Origin: Curtobacterium sp. PhB115
Lineage (GTDB): Bacteria > Actinomycetota > Actinomycetes > Actinomycetales > Microbacteriaceae
NCBI RefSeq assembly: GCF_003752025.1
Contig: NZ_RJKR01000010.1
Coordinates: 1-64,000, forward strand
Reading direction: 5' to 3'
DNA length: 64,000 nucleotides
Shown here: piece by piece, positions 37,984 to 46,961 of the stretch
How the letters are laid out: every line of letters begins with the position of its first letter
Position numbering within the stretch: position 1 is the first letter of the stretch
Notes under the pieces: model-generated
The model's input: only the letters and a program-made list of their open reading frames with translations
Told to the model about the DNA's origin: nothing
Databases searched by the model: none
Made by a program: the position numbers and the translations under genes

Positions 37984-38063
37984 CGTCGTGTGCGGGTGCG
38001 CGGCGCGCGCGCGCGGGCGCGGCGCGGGGCGGGCGGGGGCGGCGCGGGCGCGGCGCGGACGCG

Positions 38064-38122
38064 CTTCGTGAGCAGAAATGGTCGGGTAGCGGGGCCGCAC
38101 TCGACCATTTCTGCTCACCAAG
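38064..38122. repeat. Isolated 21-bp inverted repeat between rpsT and holA
   Basis: Arms 38064-38084 and 38102-38122 match at 20 of 21 positions around a 17-nt loop. The core GAGCAGAAATGGTCG is markedly AT-richer than the low-complexity GC flanks (37990-38060 and 38120-38190). It lies between convergent genes that already have a terminator on the rpsT side, so it may be the holA terminator or a separate element. Confidence 0.7.
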
Positions 38123-38202
38123 TGGCGCGGCACGAGGGGCGCGGGGCGCGCGGCGCGGCACGGCACGTGGGCGCGGGGCGCGGCCGGGAGGCTCGGGTCG
38201 GC

Positions 38203-39222
38203 TCAGCGAGACTCGCCGCGACGGGCGATGGTGCGGACCATGACCTCAAGCGCGTAGTGCGCGTCGCGGGAGCCACCCTTCACCGCGGTGTCCGCCTCGG
38301 CGATGCTGGTGATCGCGTTGGCCAGTCCCGCCTCACTCCATGCCGCGACGTCACGCTGGGCGCGCTGCACCTGCCACGGTGCCATGCCGAGCGCGGAGGC
38401 TGCCTGCCCGCTCGGCCCGCGGAAGGCACTGACCTTCGCCATCGTGCGGATCTTGCTCGCGAACGCGGCGACGATCGGCACCGGCGCCTCTCCCGTGGCG
38501 AGGGCGTGCCGCAGCTCGACGATCGCCGGGGCCGATCGGCCGGCCAGGGCGATGTCGGCCACCTTGAACGCGTTCGTCTCGACCCGGCCGCCGTAGTACT
38601 TGTCGACGACCTTGTCGGTGATCTCCTGCGCTTCGTCGGCGAGGAGCTGCCGGCACGCCGCAGCGAGCTCGGCCAGGTCGTCCGCGAACGCCGCGACGAG
38701 AGTGCGAACGGCGGAAGGGGCGATCTTGCGGCGCGCGGCGCGGAACTCCGCGTTCACGAAGTCGATGCGGTCGGTCTCCCGCTTGAGCTCGTCGCAGAGG
38801 ACCTCGACCCCACCGCCGACGCCGCTGCGGATCGTGTCGAGCAGCTTCTTGCCGCGGACGCCGCCGCCGTGCCGGAGCACCAACGTGACGTCGTCCGCCG
38901 GGGCCTGCAGGTACGAGATCGTCTCGGTGATGAACGCGTCGGTGCACTTCTCGACGTTGGTGACCCGGACGAGTCGGGGCTCGCCGAAGAGCGACGGGCT
39001 CGCGAGGGTCGCCAGCACCCCGGGTGCGTACTGGTCGGCTTCGAGGTCGTGGACCTCGAGCGCGGGGTCCTCGCCCACCAGGAGGTCCTTGAGCACCCCC
39101 CTGGCACGGTCGGCCAGGAACGCTTCGGGCCCGGTGATGAGCACGACGGGAGCCGGGCGGATCCCCGACCAGGGGACCTGGTCGATCTTCGCTGCGGCGC
39201 GCGCGGGCTTCTTGGCGGGCAT
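38203..39222 (-). CDS. holA: DNA polymerase III subunit delta
   Basis: Clamp-loader delta subunit, 339 aa, that opens the beta clamp. It shows the HolA pattern: VLITGPEAFLADRARGVLKDLL near the N-terminus, FGEPRLVRVTNVEKC, VLRHGGGVRGKKLLDTIR, and the C-terminal collar helix region EAGLANAITSIAEADTAVKGG. No P-loop, as expected. ATG at 39220-39222 with GGAAGGA 5 nt upstream. A TAGGAT -10 box at 39279-39284 suggests its own promoter inside the end of comEC. The comEC frame remains open across most of this gene in another frame. Confidence 0.95.
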   Translation of the reverse strand: MPAKKPARAAAKIDQVPWSGIRPAPVVLITGPEAFLADRARGVLKDLLVGEDPALEVHDLEADQYAPGVLATLASPSLFGEPRLVRVTNVEKCTDAFITETISYLQAPADDVTLVLRHGGGVRGKKLLDTIRSGVGGGVEVLCDELKRETDRIDFVNAEFRAARRKIAPSAVRTLVAAFADDLAELAAACRQLLADEAQEITDKVVDKYYGGRVETNAFKVADIALAGRSAPAIVELRHALATGEAPVPIVAAFASKIRTMAKVSAFRGPSGQAASALGMAPWQVQRAQRDVAAWSEAGLANAITSIAEADTAVKGGSRDAHYALEVMVRTIARRGESR

Positions 39223-41626
39223 GCGGTCCTTCCGGTGGTGCCGGCCCGGACGGTGCCGGGTCGAGTGGTGCTCCGACGATCCTACGGGCGGCCACCGACG
39301 GCGCGCGCTCCGTCCACACCTCCAGGTCGTCGGCGCCCGCACGACCCACCACGACGGTGCCGCGTTCGTCCGTCCGGAACGACGTGGTCCCCGACGACCC
39401 GAGCATCGCCATGGCCGACGGCGTCGGGTGTCCGTAGGTGTTGTCCGCACCGACGCCGATGAGTCCGACGCGTGCCGCGAGCTGTCGGTAGAGCAGTGGG
39501 TCCTGGTCGGCGGAGCCGTGGTGGGAGACCTTCACGACGTCGACGGGCCCGGTCGGCAGTCCGCCGCCGTCACGGAGTCGTCGTTGTGCGTTCTCGTCGA
39601 GGTCCCCGAGGAAGACCCCCGTCAGACAGCCCTCGCACGCGGTTCCCGGCCTCGGCCCGGTCACGAGGACGATGCTCGCGTCGTTGCCGTCGTCGCAGCT
39701 CCCCGCGCGGGGCCAGACCACCCGCCATCCGAGGGGACCGAGCTCCCCGGTCACCCGGTCGTCGGCCTGTCGGACGTCGACCCCGGCGCGCTGCAGCTCC
39801 AGCACGACCCGCGCGTCCGATGCCCGCCCGACCGGTCCGACGAGCGCCGACCCGACCATCCCCGTGACGGCACCGACCGCGCCGACGTGATCGCGGTCGA
39901 AGTGCGTCAGGACCAGCAGGTCGACGTGCTCGACGTCGAGCAGCTCGAGGCAGGCGGCGAGTCGTTCCTCGTCGTCCCCGGTGTCGACGAGGGCGACGGC
40001 GGCCCCAGCGCGGAGGAGCACCGCGTCCCCCTGCCCGACGTCGCACGCCGCGACGCTCCAGTCGCCGGGCACCGATCCCCGCACGACCAGCACGGGGACC
40101 GCGACGGCGGCGACCCCGATCACCACGACGACCCCGGCCGCGAGCAGCAGCCGTGCCCGGACGGTCCGGGAGGCGAACACCGCGACGGCGAGGCACCCGC
40201 TGACCACCACGGCCGCGGTGACCCCGACGACACCACCCGGCCAGGGCGCCGACGAGTACGGCAGCGCGGCAGCACCGTGGGCGACCCCACCGACCGCGGC
40301 GGCCGGCACCCACGCCACCGCCGAGAGGGCCGCGCCGCCGGGTGCCCAGAACGGCGCGAGCAGGCACGCCGCGAGCCCGACGACCGTGACGATCGGGGCG
40401 AGCGGTTCGGCGAGCAGGTTCGCGGGCACGGCGTACGTCGGGACCGCCGCCGACAGGGGGATGGTGAGCGGCCAGCACGCGACCTGCGCGGCGACGGGGA
40501 CCGCGACGACGGCCGCCAACGGTGTCCACAGACGTCGGGCGAACAGCGCGGTGAGCGGCGGTCCGAGCACGACGATCCCGCTCGTCGCCAGGACCGACAG
40601 CCCGAACGCGAACGACCGTGCGAACCAGGGGTCCACGACGAGCATGCCGATCGCGGCGAGGGCGATCAGCGGGACGCCGCGCACCGGTCTGCCGGCGAGG
40701 TGCACGACGAGCACCACCACCGCCATCACCGTGGCCCGGACGATGGACGGGTCCGGCCGCACGAGCACCACGAACGCCAGGAGCATCGTGATCGCGACCA
40801 CGGCACGGCCACCCCGGGACAGCCCGCACGCACGGCCGACGACCACGACCAGCCCGACCACGACCGCGCAGTTCGCACCCGAGACCGCCGTGAGGTGCGT
40901 CAGAGCCGACGTCTGCATCGCTGCCTCGGTCGCCGGGTCGAGCCCCGAGCGGTCGCCGATGGCAAGCCCGCGCAGCAGACCGGCCCCGGGTTCGGGCAGC
41001 CCGGCGGTGGCTCCCACGAACGCCTGCCGAGCGGTGTCGGTGGCTCCGAGCAGTCCCCCCGGCGGCTCTGCGGTCGGTGTGCCCCGCACGAAGAGCACCC
41101 AGGCCGTCGGTGCCCCCGGGTCGTCGGGCTCGACCACTGCCCGGCCGACGAGCCGGGTGCCTGCGGCGAGGACGCCCTCGGTCTCCTCGCGCTGGCCGTC
41201 GGGGACGAGTCGCACCGGCACCCGGAGCCCGGCGGTCGCATCGACGCGCACCACCGTGGCGAGGACCGAGCGGTCACCGGGCACCAGGTCACGGGCCAGG
41301 ACCGCCTCCACCGGAAGGGCACCTGCACCACCCACCACCTCGTGCAGAGCCACCGGTCCGCGCCGGGCCTCGCCCACGACGACGGCGACCGACAGCAGGC
41401 CGATCAGCGCCGTCGTGGAGAGCAGCAGGCCGGCCACCGCCCGCGGCACCGGGGCCCGTCCGCACCGCAGCACCGTGCCGCTCACGAGTGCGGCGACGAG
41501 CGCACCGACGCCGACCGGTCCGGCGAGTCCCGGCGCTCCGACGAGCAGCGCGACGACGATCCAGGCGACCACGACCGGCGCGGCCACCCGGAGGTCCGTC
41601 GCACGCGGTGCGAGCTGCACGGGCAC
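38351..41626 (-). CDS. comEC: ComEC/Rec2 DNA-uptake channel protein, frame lacking its expected stop
   Basis: Membrane protein for transport of single-stranded DNA. Conserved ComEC features end near residue 780 (about 39285). They are an N-terminal OB-like region, the competence domain with many helices (LTHLTAVSGANCAVVVGL) and a metallo-beta-lactamase domain with THFDRDHVG near residue 573 and VSHHGSADQD. After that the frame continues for 311 codons of Arg/Pro/His-rich sequence through holA to a stop at 38351; that tail is almost certainly not functional. A TAG at 39282-39284 is one frame away. A stop-loss, frameshift or sequencing error are possible. ATG at 41624-41626 lies 9 nt after the comEA stop. 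Confidence 0.75.
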   Translation of the reverse strand: MPVQLAPRATDLRVAAPVVVAWIVVALLVGAPGLAGPVGVGALVAALVSGTVLRCGRAPVPRAVAGLLLSTTALIGLLSVAVVVGEARRGPVALHEVVGGAGALPVEAVLARDLVPGDRSVLATVVRVDATAGLRVPVRLVPDGQREETEGVLAAGTRLVGRAVVEPDDPGAPTAWVLFVRGTPTAEPPGGLLGATDTARQAFVGATAGLPEPGAGLLRGLAIGDRSGLDPATEAAMQTSALTHLTAVSGANCAVVVGLVVVVGRACGLSRGGRAVVAITMLLAFVVLVRPDPSIVRATVMAVVVLVVHLAGRPVRGVPLIALAAIGMLVVDPWFARSFAFGLSVLATSGIVVLGPPLTALFARRLWTPLAAVVAVPVAAQVACWPLTIPLSAAVPTYAVPANLLAEPLAPIVTVVGLAACLLAPFWAPGGAALSAVAWVPAAAVGGVAHGAAALPYSSAPWPGGVVGVTAAVVVSGCLAVAVFASRTVRARLLLAAGVVVVIGVAAVAVPVLVVRGSVPGDWSVAACDVGQGDAVLLRAGAAVALVDTGDDEERLAACLELLDVEHVDLLVLTHFDRDHVGAVGAVTGMVGSALVGPVGRASDARVVLELQRAGVDVRQADDRVTGELGPLGWRVVWPRAGSCDDGNDASIVLVTGPRPGTACEGCLTGVFLGDLDENAQRRLRDGGGLPTGPVDVVKVSHHGSADQDPLLYRQLAARVGLIGVGADNTYGHPTPSAMAMLGSSGTTSFRTDERGTVVVGRAGADDLEVWTERAPSVAARRIVGAPLDPAPSGPAPPEGPHARQEARARRSEDRPGPLVGDPPGSRRAHHRARSVPGRPCQGGAQGPPGGRGPRARGPRPRSRPVRTRGAGDPREPVALRRAPTRPGHQRREVHRRVHHRDDLVPAGPGGRRHVGAPARRRRPRQEAARHDPQRRRRWGRGPLRRAQAGDRPHRLRERGVPRRAPQDRPFRRSHSRRGVRGRPGRARCGVPAAPRRRSAGDHRQGRRQVLRRPGRDERVQGGRHRPGRPIGPGDRRAAARPRHGRGAGADRRRVREQDPHDGEGQCLPRAERAGSLRARHGTVAGAARPA

Positions 41627-41635
41627 CGCGGCCGC

Positions 41636-42493
41636 TCAGACCCGCACGCGGTCGCGGAGGTCCGCGAACCGGACGTCACCGATCCCGCTGACGTCGAGCA
41701 GGTCCTCCACCGCGGCGAACCGCCCGTGTTCGTCACGCCAGGCGAGGATCCGGCCGGCCAGTCCCGGGCCGATGCCGGGCAGCGTCTCGAGCGCCGCCTG
41801 GTCCGCAGCGTTCAGGTCGACGAGCACGCCCGAGTCGCCGCCGCCGGCCACACCAGCCCCTCCGCCACCACCGGCCGCACCGCCACCGGCCGCACCGCCA
41901 CCCGCAGCGCTACCACCCGCAGCGCCCGCACCGCCGGCACCCGCGCCCCCGACGACGGGCTCGAGCGCCGCCGGCACGTCGTCCTCCCCCACCCTCGGCA
42001 CGTACAACCGCTCACCGTCAGCGACCGGCCGGGCCAGGTTCAGCCGCGCGAGGTCGGCGTCGTCGGTGGCGCCGCCCGCCCGCTCCAGGGCATCGGCCAC
42101 CCGGCTCGACGCCGGCAGGTCGACCACGCCGTCCCGACGCACCGCCCCGAGCACGTGCACGACGACCCGCGCACCGCCCGCCCCCGACGGCACACCAGCA
42201 CCCGACGCCGACCCGGACGGAGCACCAGCACCACCAGCACCCGCACCGGCAGCACCAGCACCAGCACCAGCACCAGCACCAGCACCAGACGGCACCCCTT
42301 CCCCCGACGCCGCCACCGTCGGCGCCCCGCTCACGACGACCCCGCCAGCTCCGCCCCCGTCGGGACCCGACAGCGAACCGAGCAGGACCACGACGAGCGC
42401 CACCACCACGACGACCCCGGCCAGCACGACGGCAGCCCGTGGCGACAACGCGAACCGCGACCACCACGGGGACGAGGACGAGGACGACGACAT
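41636..42493 (-). CDS. comEA: ComEA-like competence DNA-binding protein
   Basis: 285-aa membrane-anchored receptor that binds incoming double-stranded DNA. One helix (residues 18-40) is followed by a very long Gly/Ala/Val-rich linker. That linker is encoded partly by a run of AGCACC hexamers on the plus strand (about 42230-42290). An SLBB-like domain follows (VVVHVLGAVRRDGVVDLP). Another low-complexity Gly/Ala stretch precedes the C-terminal helix-hairpin-helix pair (LNAADQAALETLPGIGPGLAGRILAWR). ATG at 42491-42493 has TAGCGT 7 nt upstream. Operon with comEC. Confidence 0.93.
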   Translation of the reverse strand: MSSSSSSSPWWSRFALSPRAAVVLAGVVVVVALVVVLLGSLSGPDGGGAGGVVVSGAPTVAASGEGVPSGAGAGAGAGAGAAGAGAGGAGAPSGSASGAGVPSGAGGARVVVHVLGAVRRDGVVDLPASSRVADALERAGGATDDADLARLNLARPVADGERLYVPRVGEDDVPAALEPVVGGAGAGGAGAAGGSAAGGGAAGGGAAGGGGGAGVAGGGDSGVLVDLNAADQAALETLPGIGPGLAGRILAWRDEHGRFAAVEDLLDVSGIGDVRFADLRDRVRV

Positions 42494-42500
42494 GCCCCGA

Positions 42501-42506
42501 ACGCTA
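42501..42506 (-). promoter_or_regulatory. -10 box of comEA, probable leaderless start
   Basis: TAGCGT on the minus strand, 7 nt (TCGGGGC) before the ATG at 42493. Confidence 0.55.
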
Positions 42507-42681
42507 CGGAGCCCGGCCGACCGGCCGGGCTCCGTCCGTCGACACTGGGGACAGCCGCCACCGGAGCAGCGCCTGTGCACAGACGGCGCCGCCCCGGCGC
42601 CGGGGCCGCGACGGAGCGGCCCGGGACGGCGACGGAGCGGCCCGGGGCGGCGCCGGGGCGGCCCGGGGCGGCGCCGGGCCC

Positions 42682-45222
42682 CTACCCCTTGATCGCGATG
42701 TTCACGAGCTTCGGCGCCCGCACGATGACCTTCACGATCTCCCGGTCGCCGATGTACCGCTGCACGGCCGCCGAGGACCGCGCCAGTTGCTCGAGCTCGT
42801 CGGCCTCGATCGACTTCGACACCTCGAACGAGTCGCGGACCTTGCCGTTGACCTGCACGACCGCGGTGAGGGACTCCTGCACCAGCAGCGTCGGGTCGGG
42901 CTTCCGCCAACCGTGCGTCGCGACGGTGGCCTCGTAGCCCAGCTTCTCCCACATCTCCTCGCCGGTGTACGGCGCGAAGACGCTCAGGCCGAGCGTGATG
43001 GTCTCGACGGCCTCACGGACGGCGGGGTCGCCGGCACCGGGGCCGCTGTCGATCGCCTTGCGGGTGACGTTCACCAGGTCCATCAGTCGCGCGATCACGA
43101 CGTTGAACTTGAACGACTCCATCATGCCGGGGGCGTCGGCGAGGAACCGGTGGGTGACCTGGCGGAGGGCACGGTCGCCGTCGGCCCACACGACGTCGGG
43201 CGTGGACGTCACGTCGACGGCGAGTCGGTAGGCCCGGGCCAGGAAGCGCGCCGAGGCCGACGGGGAGACGTCCTCCCAGTTGATGTCGTCCTCCGGCGGT
43301 CCGGCGAAGCCCATCACCAGGCGGATCGCGTCGACGCCGTTCGCGTCGAGCTCGTCGCCGAGTGAGACGCCACCCTTCGACTTCGACATCTTCGAGCCGC
43401 CGGAGAGCACCATGCCCTGGTTGAGCAGCGCCGAGAACGGCTCGGTGAAGTCGAGGTACCCGAGGTCGAACAGGACCTTGGTGACGAAGCGTGCGTAGAG
43501 CAGGTGCAGGATCGCGTGCTCGATGCCGCCGATGTACTGGTCGACGGGGGCCCACTTGCGGGCGATGGCGGGGTCGAACGCCTGGGTGTCGTCGTTCGCC
43601 GCCAGGAACCGCAGGAAGTACCACGACGAGTCGACGAACGTGTCCATCGTGTCGGTGTCGCGGAGTGCCGGGGTGCCGTCGACGGGGTTCGGGACGTTCA
43701 CCCAGTCGGTGGCGCCGCCGAGCGGCGAGGTGCCCTTCGGCTTGAGGTCGAGGCCCTCGGTGTCCGGAAGGCGGACCGGCAGCTGGTCGAGCGGCACGGG
43801 GTGCTCGGAGCCGTCGGCGCCGTGGATGATCGGGATGGGCGTGCCCCAGAAGCGCTGACGCGAGATGAGCCAGTCGCGCAGGCGGTAGGTCTTCGCGGCG
43901 CGACCAGTGCCGCGCTCCTCGAGCAGGGCGATCGCGGCGGTGATGGCGTGCTGCTTCGACATGCCGTCGAGCGGCCCGGAGTTCATCATCCGGCCCTGCC
44001 CCGTCAGCGCCTCGCCCGTGGTGGCGGGGTTCAGGTCGGGCAGCTCGGTCTCGTCGGTGATGACGGGGATCGCCCCGGTGACGGCGGCGTTCGTGTCGAC
44101 GACGACCTTCACGGGCAGGTCGAACGCCCGGGCGAAGTCGAGGTCGCGCTGGTCGTGTGCCGGGACGGCCATGACGGCACCGTGGCCGTAGTCCGCCAGC
44201 ACGTAGTCGGCGGCCCAGATCGGCAGGCGCTCCCCCGTCAGCGGGTGGATCGCGAAGCGACCGAGGGGCACACCGGTCTTCGGGCGGTCCGCGTTCTGCC
44301 GGTCGATCTCCGACGTCTTCTGCGTGGCGACGAGGTAGGCATCGAAGTCCGCACGGACGGACTCGTCAGCCGACTCCACGAGCGAGGCGGCCAGGTCCGA
44401 GTCGGGTGCCACGACCAGGAACGTCACGCCGTGGATCGTGTCCGGACGCGTCGTGAACACGGTGACCGGCTCGTCGCGGCCCTCGATGACGAAGTCGACG
44501 TCGGCACCGACCGAGCGGCCGATCCAGTTCCGCTGCTGCGCGATGACCTTCGCCGGCCAGCGGCCCTCGAGCTGGTTGAGGTCGTCGAGCAGACGGTCGG
44601 CGTACTCGGTGATCTTGAAGTACCACTGCGTGAGCTTCTTCTTCACGACGACGGCGCCGGAGCGGTCCGACGTGCCGTCCGGCAGGACCTGCTCGTTGGC
44701 GAGCACGGTCTGGTCCACCGGGTCCCAGTTGACCCAGCTGTCCTTCCGGTACGCCAGTCCCTTCTCGTACATCTTCAGGAACAGCCACTGGTTCCACTTG
44801 TAGTACTCGGGGTCCGAGGTGTGGATCTCGGTGGTCCAGTCGAAGGACGGTGCGTAGCGCTTGAAGGACGCCTTCTGCTGCGCGATGTTCGCGTAGGTCC
44901 AGTCCTTCGGGTCCACCCCGCGCTTGATGGCGGCGTTCTCGGCGGGCAGGCCGAACGAGTCCCAGCCGATGGGGTGCAGCACGTTGAAGCCCTGCTGGCG
45001 CCAGTAGCGCGCCACGAAGTCGCCGAGCGCCCAGTTCTCGGCGTGGCCCATGTGCAGGTCGCCGGACGGGTACGGGAACATCTCGAGGATGTACTTGCGC
45101 GGACGCGTGTCGTCAAGGTCGGTGGTGAAGAGCCCGAGCTCTTCCCAGCGGGGCTGCCACTTCTCCTGGATACGACGGAAGTCGTAGGCGTTCGGGTCCT
45201 CGGCGTGCTGCTCGGTGGTCAC
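42682..45222 (-). CDS. leuS: Leucyl-tRNA synthetase
   Basis: Class I synthetase of 846 aa. The HIGH-type motif HMGH is at residues 57-60 ([14 protein letters not shown]). The CP1 editing domain has the threonine-rich [12 protein letters not shown], and KMSKS lies near residue 610 ([11 protein letters not shown]). The anticodon-binding domain and the small C-terminal domain ending VNIAIKG follow. GTG at 45220-45222 is chosen, with TATCGT 8 nt upstream. The frame is open further upstream as shadow of cydC. The promoter region carries a 25-nt dispersed element. No T-box or leader peptide is seen. Confidence 0.97.
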   Translation of the reverse strand: MTTEQHAEDPNAYDFRRIQEKWQPRWEELGLFTTDLDDTRPRKYILEMFPYPSGDLHMGHAENWALGDFVARYWRQQGFNVLHPIGWDSFGLPAENAAIKRGVDPKDWTYANIAQQKASFKRYAPSFDWTTEIHTSDPEYYKWNQWLFLKMYEKGLAYRKDSWVNWDPVDQTVLANEQVLPDGTSDRSGAVVVKKKLTQWYFKITEYADRLLDDLNQLEGRWPAKVIAQQRNWIGRSVGADVDFVIEGRDEPVTVFTTRPDTIHGVTFLVVAPDSDLAASLVESADESVRADFDAYLVATQKTSEIDRQNADRPKTGVPLGRFAIHPLTGERLPIWAADYVLADYGHGAVMAVPAHDQRDLDFARAFDLPVKVVVDTNAAVTGAIPVITDETELPDLNPATTGEALTGQGRMMNSGPLDGMSKQHAITAAIALLEERGTGRAAKTYRLRDWLISRQRFWGTPIPIIHGADGSEHPVPLDQLPVRLPDTEGLDLKPKGTSPLGGATDWVNVPNPVDGTPALRDTDTMDTFVDSSWYFLRFLAANDDTQAFDPAIARKWAPVDQYIGGIEHAILHLLYARFVTKVLFDLGYLDFTEPFSALLNQGMVLSGGSKMSKSKGGVSLGDELDANGVDAIRLVMGFAGPPEDDINWEDVSPSASARFLARAYRLAVDVTSTPDVVWADGDRALRQVTHRFLADAPGMMESFKFNVVIARLMDLVNVTRKAIDSGPGAGDPAVREAVETITLGLSVFAPYTGEEMWEKLGYEATVATHGWRKPDPTLLVQESLTAVVQVNGKVRDSFEVSKSIEADELEQLARSSAAVQRYIGDREIVKVIVRAPKLVNIAIKG

Positions 45223-45230
45223 GGACGTCA

Positions 45231-45265
45231 ACGATACAAGCCGGGAGGCCCGTCCTGCGTCCGCC
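45231..45265 (-). promoter_or_regulatory. leuS promoter with upstream dispersed element
   Basis: -10 TATCGT (45231-45236) lies 8 nt before the GTG. A 25-nt element at 45241-45265 starts 4 nt beyond the -10 box. It differs at one position from the element at 20986-21010, which has the same 4-nt offset. Confidence 0.5.
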
Positions 45266-45272
45266 GGTCGGC

Positions 45273-46961
45273 TCACCGGGCGAGCAGGCGTCCGTCGCGC
45301 ATCCGCATGGTGCGGTCGACCAGGTCCGCCCGGACCGGCACGTGCGACACGATCACGACGGTCCGCCCCGCTGCGCGGGCGGTCGTCACGAGGTCGGTGA
45401 GCACGCTGTCGCCGAGGTCGGGGTCGATGTCCGCGGTCGGCTCGTCGAGCACCAGCACCGGGAAGGCGTGCAGGAGCGCGCGGGCCAGGGCGAGCCGGTG
45501 CGCCTGTCCGCCGGAGACGAGCCCGCCGCGCTCCCCCACCGATGCGTCGAGTCCGCCCCGCCGGACGACCCACTCACCGAGCCCGACCCGGTCGAGCACC
45601 GCGAGGAGCTCGTCGTCGGTCGCGGAGTCCCGGGCGAACAGCAGGTTCTGCCGGACCGACTGGTCGAACACGAACGGGTCCTGCTCGATGAGCCCGATGC
45701 GGGCACGGACGGCGTCCGGGTGCATCTCCTTCGCCGGGACCCCGTCGAGCGTGTACGACCCCTCGTGGTCGACGAACCGCACCAGGGCGTCGACGAGGGT
45801 GGACTTCCCCGCGCCGCTCGGCCCCTCGAGCACGACGACGTCCCCCGGGTGCAGGTCGAACGAGACCCGGTCCACGGCGGGCACCGCTGCTCCGGGCCAC
45901 CGCACGGTGAGGTCCCGCACGGCGACGGCGACGGGGCCGGTGACCTCGAGCGACGCCGGGTCGGCAGGGGTCTCCGGCTCGGGGACGATGCCGGCGGGGA
46001 CCTCGGCGGGGACGACCCGCTCGACGCGGTCCGCTGCGGCACGCACCCGGCGCAGGGTCAGCACGGCGAGCGGCACGCCCCCGATGACCTCGAACAGGGC
46101 GAGCGGCACGAAGACCGTGAGCGCCCAGAGCGGCCCGTCGAGCGCACCGCTGACGACTGCGGGCGCCCCGACGGCGAGGATCCCGATCACCGCGGCGCCG
46201 CCGACCAGTCCGACGAGCGCGCCGACGAGCGACTCGACGGTGCCACGTCGGCGCACCGCACGGGTCACGCCGGCGTCGAGGCGGGCGATGTGCGCCAGGC
46301 GCTCGTCCAGCGTGCCGTACGCGGCGAAGACGTCGAGCGTCCGGACGGTGTCGAGCACGAGGTCGGCCACCCGACCCCGGTCCGCGGCGGTCTCGGCGTC
46401 GGAACGCTTCGCCACGGACAACGTCACGACGGTGCCGAGCAGGGCGGCGACGACGAGGGCGAGCACGAGCACGAGGGCCGCGGGCACCGACACGATCGCG
46501 ACCGCGACGACCGACAGGACGGCGACGACCCCGGCGGACACCAGCGGCCCGACGACCCGGATCGGCAGGTCCTGCAGCCGGTCGGTGTCGGTGACCAGCC
46601 GTGTGAGCAGGTCGCCGCGACCGGTGCTGCCGAGCCCCGCCGGCGCGACCGAGGCCAGCCGCCGGTACATCTCGGTGCGGACCACGGCGAGCTGCCGGAA
46701 GGAGGCGTCGTGGCCGGCCAGTCGGTCGACGTACCGCAGGGCCGCCCGCCCGAGCGCGAACGCCCGCACGCCGACCATCACGAGCGTCAGGTACAGGATC
46801 GGCGGGTGCTCGGCGGCCCGCGTGATGAGGTAGCCGCTCGCGGCGAGGAGCGCGACGGCGCAGACGGCGCTGAGCGCCCCGGCCGCCACGGCCTTCGCCC
46901 AACCCGACCCGTGCGGCATCGCGAGCCGCAGGACGGACGCTCCACGCGCCTCCCGGCTCAT
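45273..46961 (-). CDS. cydC: Thiol reductant ABC exporter subunit CydC
   Basis: 562-aa half-transporter. Six membrane helices in the N-terminal half include [33 protein letters not shown], a CydC hallmark. The C-terminal ATPase has Walker A GPSGAGKS, signature [15 protein letters not shown] and Walker B VLVLDEP. With CydD it exports cysteine or glutathione-type thiols needed to assemble bd oxidase. ATG at 46959-46961 overlaps the cydD stop (ATGA). Last gene of cydABDC; 50 nt separate it from leuS. Confidence 0.95.
   Translation of the reverse strand: MSREARGASVLRLAMPHGSGWAKAVAAGALSAVCAVALLAASGYLITRAAEHPPILYLTLVMVGVRAFALGRAALRYVDRLAGHDASFRQLAVVRTEMYRRLASVAPAGLGSTGRGDLLTRLVTDTDRLQDLPIRVVGPLVSAGVVAVLSVVAVAIVSVPAALVLVLALVVAALLGTVVTLSVAKRSDAETAADRGRVADLVLDTVRTLDVFAAYGTLDERLAHIARLDAGVTRAVRRRGTVESLVGALVGLVGGAAVIGILAVGAPAVVSGALDGPLWALTVFVPLALFEVIGGVPLAVLTLRRVRAAADRVERVVPAEVPAGIVPEPETPADPASLEVTGPVAVAVRDLTVRWPGAAVPAVDRVSFDLHPGDVVVLEGPSGAGKSTLVDALVRFVDHEGSYTLDGVPAKEMHPDAVRARIGLIEQDPFVFDQSVRQNLLFARDSATDDELLAVLDRVGLGEWVVRRGGLDASVGERGGLVSGGQAHRLALARALLHAFPVLVLDEPTADIDPDLGDSVLTDLVTTARAAGRTVVIVSHVPVRADLVDRTMRMRDGRLLAR

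Noticed and set aside
45223-45272. T-box or leader-peptide control of leuS or glyS
   Set aside because: No leader frame with Leu or Gly codons and no room for a T-box; leuS appears to start 8 nt after its -10 box and glyS has only a short spacer.
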